From the NCBI GenBank assembly GCA_020723995.1, contig DYHT01000001.1, positions 1 through 64,000 of the forward strand: a stretch of DNA of 64,000 nt, read 5' to 3'. This stretch comes from Chloroflexus sp. GTDB lineage: Bacteria; Chloroflexota; Anaerolineae; Anaerolineales; Villigracilaceae. Below are positions 18,890 through 27,784 of this stretch, one piece after another. Position 1 is the stretch's first letter. Every line of letters starts with the position of its first letter. Under the pieces are notes generated by a model. That model had not been told where the DNA came from. It made no database searches and saw nothing but the letters and a program-made list of their open reading frames with translations. A program made the position numbers and the translations under genes.

Positions 18890-20134
18890 CTATGCTGGAG
18901 CAGGCTTCTTTGCTTCAACTTTCCAATTCTCGTGTTCCTCGACCGTCAAACTGTGATCCACCACTTTCAAATAACGCACCCCCAACGAGAAAGCCAACAG
19001 TCCGTAGCCGACCACGCCAGCGCCGCTGAGCACCTCGATCAACGAGGGGAAATAGTGTGCATATCCAACGATCGGTTCCCCAGGCAGGTACGAGAGCACG
19101 ATCATCAAGCCGGAGAGATTGGTGTCCCAACGATAAGCCACCACGCCGCCCACCACCAGGGCCAAGGCAACCATGCGCCACAGTTGACTCATTCGGGTGG
19201 GGCGATATAACAGCAGAAGCATTGGCGTGACGATGCCGAGCAGTATTTCGCCGACCCAGAAGTTGAAGGACAGCGGCCCAGCGGTCAGCAGGCGCAGGCC
19301 CTCGGTGCGGCCCGGCTGGTAAGTATAGGTCATTGACAAGGTGTCCCAGAAGCGGAAGTAGAGATAAAGCACCAGCGTCCAGCCGATGAAGTACGCGATG
19401 CGCTCCAGCAGGCTGTCATCCACGCTGGCGCGCCGGGTCAGCCGCGCCGAGAGCATGGAGGCGAACACGGTCAGCGCCATGCCGCCAGCAATGGCTAAGA
19501 TGATGAACAACACCGAGAGGTCAGGCCGGTACCAGTATGGGCGTGCTTTAAGCACACCGTATACCGCACCCAGCGAGGACTGGTGCAGCATCGAAAGCCC
19601 TAGACCGGCCACTGCCAGGTAAGGCGCGTAGTGATGCACGTGCGACATCTTCCCGGCCAGTTTCGGCCAGCGCTTCTTCAGCCACTCGAATTGAGCGAAG
19701 ATCGGCATACATTCCAGTATCAGCACCGTCAGGTAGAGTGTGATACACATGGTCACTTCCCAGAGCAAAGAGTGCTTGTTCCAATAAACGACTGCGTGCC
19801 AGAAACGGTCGGGGCGGCCAATATCCAGCAAGAGAGTCAGAAGAGCCATTGTGTAGCCGATCAGACCGATGAAAGTGGCCGTGCGCGCCACCGGCTGGTA
19901 GTGCTTCAATCCCAACAGGTAAACCGCGGCGCACAGCGAGAAAGCCCCGGCGCTCACGGCAATCGAGGACAGGTCAATCGTGATCCACAAACCCCATGGC
20001 ACCAAGTCGGTCAGGTTGGTGACCGACAAGCCCTTCCAGAAGACGATTATCCCTGCGCCGACGCCGGCCGCAATGACTGCCGCTAGGCCGATCGCCCAGG
20101 CCAGCCAGGGAGATAGTTTCAGATGAAGCTTCAT
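18890..20134 (-). CDS. nrfD: NrfD/PsrC-family polytopic membrane subunit (copy 1, full length)
   Basis: VPWGLWITIDLSSIAVSAGAFSLCAAVYLLG...LLLDIGRPDRFWH. Confidence 0.9.
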   Translation of the reverse strand: MKLHLKLSPWLAWAIGLAAVIAAGVGAGIIVFWKGLSVTNLTDLVPWGLWITIDLSSIAVSAGAFSLCAAVYLLGLKHYQPVARTATFIGLIGYTMALLTLLLDIGRPDRFWHAVVYWNKHSLLWEVTMCITLYLTVLILECMPIFAQFEWLKKRWPKLAGKMSHVHHYAPYLAVAGLGLSMLHQSSLGAVYGVLKARPYWYRPDLSVLFIILAIAGGMALTVFASMLSARLTRRASVDDSLLERIAYFIGWTLVLYLYFRFWDTLSMTYTYQPGRTEGLRLLTAGPLSFNFWVGEILLGIVTPMLLLLYRPTRMSQLWRMVALALVVGGVVAYRWDTNLSGLMIVLSYLPGEPIVGYAHYFPSLIEVLSGAGVVGYGLLAFSLGVRYLKVVDHSLTVEEHENWKVEAKKPAPA

Positions 20135-20136
20135 GG

Positions 20137-20458
20137 CTACACACTCTCCTCGGTCGCAGGCAGATAATACACTCGCGGCCCCGTTCCCATATCGGCGCGC
20201 AAACGATACGAGGTGCGCGCTTTGAGCAATTTACTGACGTTGGATTGCGGGTCATTCAGGTTGCCAAAGAAGCGCGCCCCCACCGGGCAAGCCACCACGC
20301 AGGCTGGGGTGGCGTCCGGGTCCACGCCGGGGGTCATGCCCAGGGCCAGGCCGCGGTCAATGCGCTGGTAGCAGAAAGCACATTTTTCGACCACGCCGCG
20401 CGGCCGGCGACCATTATGGTCAAGCGATTGGTGAAAATGAACGCAGCCTAAACGAGAG
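20137..20458 (-). pseudogene. 5'-truncated FeS subunit (PsrB/NrfC/DmsB-like ferredoxin)
   Basis: RRPRGVVEKCAFCYQRIDRGLALG...PACVVACPVGARFFGNLNDP; N-terminal FeS domains missing; in-frame TGA shortly upstream. Confidence 0.75.
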
Positions 20459-20744
20459 TATGGGGCGGACTCTGCTCAGAGGCCGAAGGTGGGCTGTTTT
20501 CGGATAGCTAAACGACGCTTTGAGCAGGCGGATAATGCCCATGTCATGCCGGTTCGGGTGATTTTTTGCTTCAAAAACAGTTCGTAGGGCCGACCAAATC
20601 GAATTCTTAAACACGCTCTCAGGCCTCCCTGTCGGCTTTCGCTGGGCTACTTTCCTCCGTCGTGGCTTTTGTTGGAAAGGGTCGGTTGTTGTCCCTATTA
20701 TCTGCAAAAGGGGAAAACTGTCGAGGAATGAAATGACTTGAACG

Positions 20745-20781
20745 GATCTCACAGGTTTCCAAAAGCGAAACCTGTGAGATC
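20745..20781 (-). terminator. Hairpin immediately 3' of the ABC exporter
   Basis: GATCTCACAGGTTTC/GAAACCTGTGAGATC, 15-bp perfect stem. Confidence 0.7.
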
Positions 20782-20794
20782 TGGGTTCTCCTGA

Positions 20795-22615
20795 TCAACG
20801 GTATCGCTCAGCCTGCATGTTGTAAAGCCGGGCATAGGTTCCCCCAAGTGAAAGAAGTTTGTCGTGTGAGCCATATTCTGTTATGTGCCCATCCTCGAGC
20901 ACGGCGACCACATCGGCCATGCGCACCGTGCTAAAACGGTGAGAGATGAGCAGGCCTGTCCGCCCCTTTACCAACTCGATAAAACGGCTGTAGATATCGT
21001 ATTCCGCCTGAGCATCCAGGGCAGCAGTAGGCTCATCCAGAATGAGCAGGTCGGCGTCACGCATGAACATGCGCGCGATGGCAATTTTCTGCCATTCTCC
21101 GCCAGAAAGATCCACCCCAGCACCATTATCGGCGAACATACAGCTGAGCATGGTTTGATAGCCCTGAGGCAGATTCTCGATAGTATGATGCACACCTGCT
21201 TTTTGAGCCGCCTGCCGAACGCGGGCAATATCAGCGATACGTTCAACATCTCCAATTCCGATATTCTCCTGAGCCGTAAAGTCATAGCACATGAAGTCCT
21301 GAAAAATCACGCCCATGCGGTGGCGTAAATCCTCAGGGGCGAACTCGCGAATGTCAATGCCGTCCCACAGGATTTGTCCCTCCGTAGGATCGTACAGGCG
21401 AGTCAACAGTTTCACCAGGGTAGTCTTGCCGGCGCCGTTCAAGCCGACCAGGGCCAGGCATTTGCCCGCCGGAATAGAAAGGGTGACGTTTTGTAAGACC
21501 CACGGATGCCGTTCTGTATAGCGAAAAGAAACATTGCGTAGTTCAAAAACGGACACCTGTGCTGGAACCGGCCGGGCCGGGCTGACAACTTGCACCGGTT
21601 GCGGCAGGGCCATCAGACTATCGTAATGGGTGAAGAAAAGCGCGTGCTCGTTCAGATTGGAGAGCGCAAACACAATGCCATTCAATGCACCTTGAACGCT
21701 GCGGATGGCACTGGTGTATAGGGTGACATCGCCCAGGCTCAAGCGATTTGCAAAGGCCTGTATCACGACAACCACAAAGGCTGCACTAGAAACAAAAGTT
21801 GAAAGACTCTCCAAGAATAGTTCCCAACGTAGTTCACCGAGTTCCTGACGACATTGGGCTTGATGAATCTTTCGGTAGGTGCTTAGCAGACCGTTTAGAA
21901 AGTGATTGGCCAGACCAAACAGGCGAGATTCCTTAGCCGCCTCAGTGTCAGACAGGAGATGACCAAAGTAAAACGCACGTCGCTCATCTGGGCTAAGTTC
22001 AAAAGCCAGACCAAAGCGTTGGCGGCCGATTTTTAATTGCGTATAAAGCTGGGGCAGGGCTGCCAGGCTAACCAGACCCGCCAAAAGGGGGTTGAAGGCA
22101 ACCAGCGCCCCCAGGAAGCCCGTCAGGATGATAGCATTCTGAAATAACGTCGTGAGGGTGTTGAGACTCTGGATTGGTCCATACTGGGCACCCCGGCTGG
22201 CCAGCCGGAAGGTATCGTAAAACTCGGAGGTTTCGAAATAGGCTATTCCGACAAAACTGCTGATTTTTTTGTACACTGCTGATTGAATGGTGTCGGTCAA
22301 TTTACGCCCCAACTCAGCGTTGAGGTAACCACTGGCAGGGATAATCATCTGGCTTGCGATCAAGAGAACAGCCTGGGCAAGCAAAACAGGCAAGATATCC
22401 CTGGCAAGATTGAGGGTCGTACCTCCCCCCAACCCCTGGGCCAGCAAATCGAATAACACCTTGGTAAGCCAGGCAGTGGCTAAAGGTATGACCCCCTGTA
22501 ACGCCGTTAGCAAGATGAGGCCGATGAAAATAGCCGGTTGAGCCTGCCACGCTAGTCTGAGCATGGCAGTGACGGTCCTGGCGAATCGTGGAGTTTGTTG
22601 GAGCCAGTGCGGCAT
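20795..22615 (-). CDS. ABC exporter (TMD-NBD fusion), peptide/bacteriocin-type; no C39 peptidase domain seen
   Basis: Walker A GLNGAGKTTLVKLL, LSGGEWQKIAIARMFMRDADLLILDEPTAALD. Confidence 0.93.
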   Translation of the reverse strand: MPHWLQQTPRFARTVTAMLRLAWQAQPAIFIGLILLTALQGVIPLATAWLTKVLFDLLAQGLGGGTTLNLARDILPVLLAQAVLLIASQMIIPASGYLNAELGRKLTDTIQSAVYKKISSFVGIAYFETSEFYDTFRLASRGAQYGPIQSLNTLTTLFQNAIILTGFLGALVAFNPLLAGLVSLAALPQLYTQLKIGRQRFGLAFELSPDERRAFYFGHLLSDTEAAKESRLFGLANHFLNGLLSTYRKIHQAQCRQELGELRWELFLESLSTFVSSAAFVVVVIQAFANRLSLGDVTLYTSAIRSVQGALNGIVFALSNLNEHALFFTHYDSLMALPQPVQVVSPARPVPAQVSVFELRNVSFRYTERHPWVLQNVTLSIPAGKCLALVGLNGAGKTTLVKLLTRLYDPTEGQILWDGIDIREFAPEDLRHRMGVIFQDFMCYDFTAQENIGIGDVERIADIARVRQAAQKAGVHHTIENLPQGYQTMLSCMFADNGAGVDLSGGEWQKIAIARMFMRDADLLILDEPTAALDAQAEYDIYSRFIELVKGRTGLLISHRFSTVRMADVVAVLEDGHITEYGSHDKLLSLGGTYARLYNMQAERYR

Positions 22616-23067
22616 TACGATTTTCTTGATCCATCAACATCCGAAGTGGGATCAGCCGTAGCTGTTTGAGGCCGACGAAGAGCTATCTTCCGGATGAGTC
22701 TCATGAGGACAACACCACGGAGAGAATGAAATGGGAGTGGACCCACAGTCATTGAGTCAAGACCCCCGGAATCTCCCATCACGAAGCAGTGATCAGGAGG
22801 AACATGATACACCTGACTATCATGTTTTTCTTGTACCCGTCGTGAGTATACAACAGGAGGTTCGCGCGAGGGAGACGCCAACCCCGCCAGAGCGCATACC
22901 ATGAAGCCAACGTTTCTCCACACATCATAGGCTGACACCGGCCTCTGAGACGAACCAAAACAGTTGCAGGGCGTTTGAATCCCCCTGGCCAGCACGGCAG
23001 TCGAGAAACGCGACACTTCTTTGAAACGAGAAAACACTATTGATCCCCCGCTTCGCTGGCGAACCAT
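22615..23067 (-). pseudogene. Fused remnant: MauE-like fragment joined to an S26 signal peptidase C-terminal fragment
   Basis: VLARGIQTPCNCFGSSQRPVSAYDVWRNVGFMVCALAGL matches 27212-27784; VYHVPPDHCFVMGDSGGLDSMTVGPLP resembles 23037-23594. Confidence 0.8.
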
Positions 23068-23594
23068 CGCAGTTCCTCCGATGGTTCATTCACAGGCATG
23101 GCAGATCCGGCCCGCCGTCGCAGCCGAAACAGGACGAGACCCCGAATACTGTCCGCCGGAATTGAGCCAACCAGCCGCGAGTCCAGGCCGGGCGAATCCC
23201 CCTGGACAAAGTAATGCGCAGGCGGAACATGCCAGACTCGCGGTGAGTGGACATCATTGGTTAACATATTGGTCTGCAAGGCAAGCGGTATCGGCAGGCT
23301 GGCCTCAACGCGGTCGCCAGGCAAACCGGTGATGCGCTTGATGAATAACGCTTGCCGAAGAGATGTTGGAACGTGCGCCGGGTTATCTGCGAGAGACATT
23401 TGCCAGACGACGACCCACCCCCACCGCAGCCAGCGAGCCGGCCAATAGCGCAAGGCCAGCACCCGGTCGCCGTCGTTCAGCGCGGGGTACATACTTTGGC
23501 CGTCCACGCGGATAAGGAACAGCAACCCTCTTGCCAGCACGAGGAGTAAGGCCACAGCGACCAACGAGCCGAGGAGCAAGATAAGCCAACTCAT
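23037..23594 (-). CDS. Signal peptidase I-like (S26) peptidase
   Basis: VDGQSMYPALNDGDRVLALRY; KRITGLPGDRVE; VPPAHYFVQGDSPGLDSR. Confidence 0.9.
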   Translation of the reverse strand: MSWLILLLGSLVAVALLLVLARGLLFLIRVDGQSMYPALNDGDRVLALRYWPARWLRWGWVVVWQMSLADNPAHVPTSLRQALFIKRITGLPGDRVEASLPIPLALQTNMLTNDVHSPRVWHVPPAHYFVQGDSPGLDSRLVGSIPADSIRGLVLFRLRRRAGSAMPVNEPSEELRWFASEAGDQ

Positions 23595-23618
23595 ATCTCT
23601 AACCTTGAACTCCGGACA

Positions 23619-26201
23619 TCACTCATATCTCATCGCCTCTGCTGGTGCTACGCGCGCCGCCACACGCGCCGGGTACAGCGCAGCCAGCGCTCCTATCAGC
23701 CCCGGCACGCCCACCCCGACCAGGACCGCCAGAGCCAGCCCCGGCGCAACCGCACGGTACAGGTAAACGAAGGCCAGGCCACCCAACAGCGCACCCATTG
23801 TGCCCCCAGCCAGGCCCAGCAACACCCCTTCCAGCACAAACAGCCCCATCACCGCCCCCGTGCGCCAGCCCATCGCCTTGAGCACCCCAATCTCCCGCCG
23901 CCGCTCCAACACCCCCGCCAGCAGGTTGTTGGCCGTGGAAAGCGCCGCCAGCCCAAAGCCAATGCCCACGATGGCGTAGTGGAAACCTTGAATGCGCACC
24001 AGGAGGAACTCGCCCAAGAGCGTCCCGCTCAACATCCCCCGCTGCTCCAGTAGCACGGCGACCAGCAGCACTAGCAGCCCGGCAGAAAGCACTGCCGTCA
24101 GGCCCGCCAGCAGCGTCCGCCCCGCCCGGCGCATCAGCCCGCTCCAGGCATACCCCCACACTCCCAAGACCGCCCTGCTCCCCGTGCGCCGATAGTGCAA
24201 TCCCCCCTGCCGGAGGCCAACCAGCGGCGGCGTGCGGGCCGCCAACCAGGCCGGAAGCAAGCTGCCCAGGGCCGAGTCCCCGAGCATGGCCAGCGGCAAT
24301 CCCAGCAGCAGCCAATACGGTGGCCGCTGCCAACCCAAGAGCCACATGACCCCCAGCGCGCCCAGGCTCCCCGCCAACGTTACCGCTGTCCCAATGCTCA
24401 GAACCTGCCCGAGCACTTGTGCGAACACCGTGCGCGAGCGCCAGCCAAGCGCTTTCTGCAAGGCGATGAGACGGCAGCGCGCGACTACCTCTGCCCAGGT
24501 CAGGTCCAGGGCGAACAGCCCACCTGCCACCAGCAGGGTTCCCAGCAGCAGCCAGTTGCCGGCCTGGATGCCCTGCTTGTAGACCAGGCTCACTCCCTTC
24601 TGAATCCATTGCTCCTCGACGTAGCCAATGCCAGGCACGTGGACCAATATGCGGCGGGGTGAAGAGCCGACCATGATGTCCACATCTAAACCGGTTTGGC
24701 GTTGGATCTCGATAGCAATGGCTTCGATCTTGCGCTGGGCTTGTGGGGTGAGTTGGTCAATCCCGCCCACGCGGACACGAATGGCGCTGATAGCCGCCTC
24801 ACCGCGCAGGGCGCGAGCAGCCTCCAGGGTGGTCAGGAGGAGAGGTGGGGGTTGGATGTATCCGGCCAGATTAAGGGTGGGGCGCAACTCGCGGGGCGGG
24901 TCCACGGGTCGCCCTTGCTCGTCATAGCGCAGGATGGCAACCGGCGGGAGGTAGGTCTCCAGCGGCGCGCGGTTCACATCCGCAGGCCTGGACAAGCCTT
25001 CGATGTCAAAGACACCTTTGACATCCCACCAAAAGAGCGCGTTGAACTCGGCCTTCCCAGAGGCTCGGTATTGGGGCCAGCCGTCCTGACCGAGGTGGGG
25101 CTCTTCAATCGCCAGGACCAGCCCCTGGTATAGAAAGGGAGGGGTGCTCTCCCGGTACACCAGCGCGCTGGGATTGCTGAGCGCAGCCCATCCCATTAGG
25201 ATTATATTCCGGGAAGTGAGACTCTCGATCATTTGCTGATACAGCCGCCTGCTATCCACTTGTGTGACGGTCAGCGTCTCTATGGGTAGGCTGTCCAGAT
25301 AGTCGGTGCCGCCACGCGCTAGGATATCCTCCACTGTGGTGACGTCTGGAGGCAGAACCACGCGCTTGAGTTCGGCGTGATTGGTCACGCTTACGTAGTT
25401 GGTCGTGTTGACCAAAACGGATAAGTTAATCGCGGATTCAAGAACCTGGGGGGCTGGATTAAATAACTCAGGATCGATGATCTCGCCAATTTCGTATTGC
25501 GGGTTCAAGGATTCATCGCCTCGCAGGTAGCGCCCTTTTACTATCGTCCGGTTCAGCCCAATCAAGGCCGCTTCTTGAGCGGGATCGATCCCGGCTATTA
25601 ATAATGGGAAGAAAACACCGCCATTTATAGTGTCTTTAGGCAAATTCACATTAAGATTTTCAATCCTGCGAGACAACTTAAAATCATCAAACGTCAGTTC
25701 CTGGGGATTTCGGTCAAAGTAATAGTAATGACGCATCGGGAACCCAGGGACGGTGTAAGTGCGGGCCCCATCATCCAAAGTGGTCATCTCGTCCAAACGA
25801 TAGACTCCGGGGTAGGGCGGAAATCTCATCTCCTCATTGGGGGCTACCCCCGTTAGGTAGCCGAGCATGGCAATAGGCGCTGCTATTTCGACACCTGGGA
25901 TGGCTTTAATGGAGTTGTATTGCTCAAAGGTGATACCCCCCCAGATACCTGAGAGGTGGTTGGCCTCCACCAGGCCGTATTTCTCTTCGATCGGCGAGCG
26001 CGAACCTGCCGGCCGCACCAGGATGTCATAGGTGGTGCGCCAGTAGCGACTAAGCGCTCGGTCGGCTACAACGACCGTGGTTTGGGATGCAGCTGCAACC
26101 AGGAGCACCCCTGCGCCAATGAAAAACAGGCCCACCGCCAGCAAGAATTGGCGAGAGAACCCCTGACCTGGAAAAAGCTCAATCAACCGCATGATTCCCA
26201 A
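23619..26201 (-). CDS. FtsX/MacB-type ABC transporter permease
   Basis: LERRREIGVLKAMGWRTGAVMGLFVLEGVLLGLAGGTMGALLG; C-terminal VAARVAPAEAMRYE. Confidence 0.88.
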   Translation of the reverse strand: MGIMRLIELFPGQGFSRQFLLAVGLFFIGAGVLLVAAASQTTVVVADRALSRYWRTTYDILVRPAGSRSPIEEKYGLVEANHLSGIWGGITFEQYNSIKAIPGVEIAAPIAMLGYLTGVAPNEEMRFPPYPGVYRLDEMTTLDDGARTYTVPGFPMRHYYYFDRNPQELTFDDFKLSRRIENLNVNLPKDTINGGVFFPLLIAGIDPAQEAALIGLNRTIVKGRYLRGDESLNPQYEIGEIIDPELFNPAPQVLESAINLSVLVNTTNYVSVTNHAELKRVVLPPDVTTVEDILARGGTDYLDSLPIETLTVTQVDSRRLYQQMIESLTSRNIILMGWAALSNPSALVYRESTPPFLYQGLVLAIEEPHLGQDGWPQYRASGKAEFNALFWWDVKGVFDIEGLSRPADVNRAPLETYLPPVAILRYDEQGRPVDPPRELRPTLNLAGYIQPPPLLLTTLEAARALRGEAAISAIRVRVGGIDQLTPQAQRKIEAIAIEIQRQTGLDVDIMVGSSPRRILVHVPGIGYVEEQWIQKGVSLVYKQGIQAGNWLLLGTLLVAGGLFALDLTWAEVVARCRLIALQKALGWRSRTVFAQVLGQVLSIGTAVTLAGSLGALGVMWLLGWQRPPYWLLLGLPLAMLGDSALGSLLPAWLAARTPPLVGLRQGGLHYRRTGSRAVLGVWGYAWSGLMRRAGRTLLAGLTAVLSAGLLVLLVAVLLEQRGMLSGTLLGEFLLVRIQGFHYAIVGIGFGLAALSTANNLLAGVLERRREIGVLKAMGWRTGAVMGLFVLEGVLLGLAGGTMGALLGGLAFVYLYRAVAPGLALAVLVGVGVPGLIGALAALYPARVAARVAPAEAMRYE

Positions 26202-26214
26202 GGCCTACCCGAAG

Positions 26215-26251
26215 GCTCAAGGCAATGGCCCAGAGAGCCATTGCCTTGAGC
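26215..26251. promoter_or_regulatory. Perfect hairpin between precursor peptide gene and FtsX gene
   Basis: GCTCAAGGCAATGGC-ccagaga-GCCATTGCCTTGAGC, 15-bp stem, 7-nt loop, no T-tract. Confidence 0.75.
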
Positions 26252-26292
26252 ACAACTGAAAAGCGGCATGGATATTCTCCACACCCTCATCA

Positions 26293-26556
26293 TTAGCAGT
26301 ATACGCAATCGACCCATTCACAACAACCCATCTCTGAATTGGGGTAGCACCAGCAGTAGCCACGCTTCTTCTTCTCCCAACCGCAGGAAGTGCAGTTGTC
26401 ATAGAACGGACCGAAACATATGTAGCCTCCTCCCGTGCATCCTGCCCGCGCACGCACTGGTGAGCCAAGCACTGCTTCTGCCAGCAGAGATACTGCATCC
26501 TGTGTAGTCTCTTTGGCGACCGTGATTGCCCGAGAAATTGTTCTATGCTTCAACAT
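26293..26556 (-). CDS. Putative Cys-rich secreted peptide/bacteriocin precursor (87 aa, 10 Cys in the C-terminal 48 residues)
   Basis: MLKHRTISRAITVAKETTQDAVSLLAEAVLGSPVRARAG-CTGGGYICFGPFYDNCTSCGWEKKKRGYCWCYPNSEMGCCEWVDCVYC; AAAGGAGA RBS before ATG at 26556; track start at 26586 is TTG. Confidence 0.8.
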   Translation of the reverse strand: MLKHRTISRAITVAKETTQDAVSLLAEAVLGSPVRARAGCTGGGYICFGPFYDNCTSCGWEKKKRGYCWCYPNSEMGCCEWVDCVYC

Positions 26557-26636
26557 TTTAGGTTTCTCCTTTCTCTCAAGTTTCAAAAGTCAAATTTGTT
26601 TGGTTGAATTTCCAGTTTCTTCACTTCGTCATCCCA

Positions 26637-27181
26637 TCACCCCCTTCTACTTTGTGAGAGAACTTCCATTTTCTCCCCAAGATCCGACAAACTCACACCC
26701 ACTGCCCGTACCTTCCCTTCGGCGTCAACCAGACAAAAAGATGGTGTCGCCATAGCTTTGTAGTCGGCCAGGAAAGAGGTGCGATCTCGGGGCGCGACCA
26801 GGATGGGCAGTCTCAACTCAAGCTCGTCGGCAAAAGACTGTGTCTCCGCTTCGTCGGCGTCGCTCACCAGAACCAACTCAATTCCAAGCTGTTCAGCCTT
26901 GGGGTGTAATCCTTCGAGCCTGGGAAGCTCCTCACGACACGGTTTGCAGAGTGAGGCGACGTGAAGACGAATGCCACCGCCCGCCGGGCATAGCTCGAGA
27001 GCGTCACCGTCTCGCCTTGTAACGTTTGGGCCGTGAATGACGGGGCCGGCTGCCCGATTTTGAGAAAATCCATCCTGGGTAGACGGGCATTGAGCCGCCG
27101 TGACAGCCCAAGAGTGAGCAGGAGATTGAGCAATATCATAACCCAAAGCAGTACCGAGCTGATAATCAGGATCGTTTCCAT
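26637..27181 (-). pseudogene. MauD/TlpA-like membrane-anchored thioredoxin, apparent 2-nt insertion at the CxxC codons
   Basis: METILIISSVLLWVMILLN...GQPAPSFTAQTLQGETVTLSSYARRAVAFVFTSPH in one frame; CKPCREELPRLEGLHPKAEQLGIELVLVSDADE in another; removing TC from CACTCTGC restores SPHCKPC. Confidence 0.85.
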
Positions 27182-27211
27182 ATTTCACACATCTCCGTGG
27201 AGACAATTGCG

Positions 27212-27784
27212 TCAGGAAGTGGAGAACAGTTCCAAAAATTCTCCCAGGTGAGCCCACAGAACCACGAACACGACGGCCATCAGTCCCAATAAACCCAGCT
27301 CGACCATACTCAGATTCGCCCGCGTGCCAGGCAGTGCCGAGAGAGACACCAACCCCGCCAGAGCGCATACCATGAAGCCAACGTTTCTCCACATATCGTA
27401 TGCAGACACCGGCCTCTGAGACGAACCAAAACAGTTGCAGGGCGTTTGAATCCCCCTGGCCAGCACGGATAGAAGGGCGACACAAAAGATGAGCAAGAGA
27501 AAGATAGCCAGCCAGAACCCAATCGCCAAAAACCTGCCCCCAATGGGCAGTAGCGCAACCACCGCCAGCTCACCTGTCAGGAAGAGACAAGCGGAAAACC
27601 TGACAACTTGCCTGGGCAGGATTTGGAAATTCGCAATGGCGCGTTCAAACGCCGGAAAATTGCGGAGCTTGCCAATGCTCGACGCAGCAAATACTAAGCC
27701 AATGCCTATCCGTGAGAAAGCAAGAAAATATGGCAAAAGGGCAGCCAACATCGCCTCAACCCCCTTGGTCAACCAGCTTCCCAT
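27212..27784 (-). CDS. MauE/DoxX-like redox-associated membrane protein; likely start inside the ORF
   Basis: FSRIGIGLVFAASSIGKLRNFPAFERAIANFQILP...TPCNCFGSS; next to the MauD-like gene. Confidence 0.82.
   Translation of the reverse strand: MGSWLTKGVEAMLAALLPYFLAFSRIGIGLVFAASSIGKLRNFPAFERAIANFQILPRQVVRFSACLFLTGELAVVALLPIGGRFLAIGFWLAIFLLLIFCVALLSVLARGIQTPCNCFGSSQRPVSAYDMWRNVGFMVCALAGLVSLSALPGTRANLSMVELGLLGLMAVVFVVLWAHLGEFLELFSTS

Noticed and set aside
20420-20752. 110-aa ORF between the truncated FeS gene and the ABC exporter
   Set aside because: No recognisable domain; crosses the island edge and a terminator hairpin; not called as a transposase remnant without a search.
23623-24609. 328-aa ORF in another frame of the FtsX gene
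   Set aside because: Gly/Ala-rich alternative frame of a GC-rich permease gene; no domain recognised.
27182-27485. N-terminal part of track ORF 26637-27485
   Set aside because: Out-of-frame extension over MauE; only the C-terminal half after the frameshift is real thioredoxin sequence.
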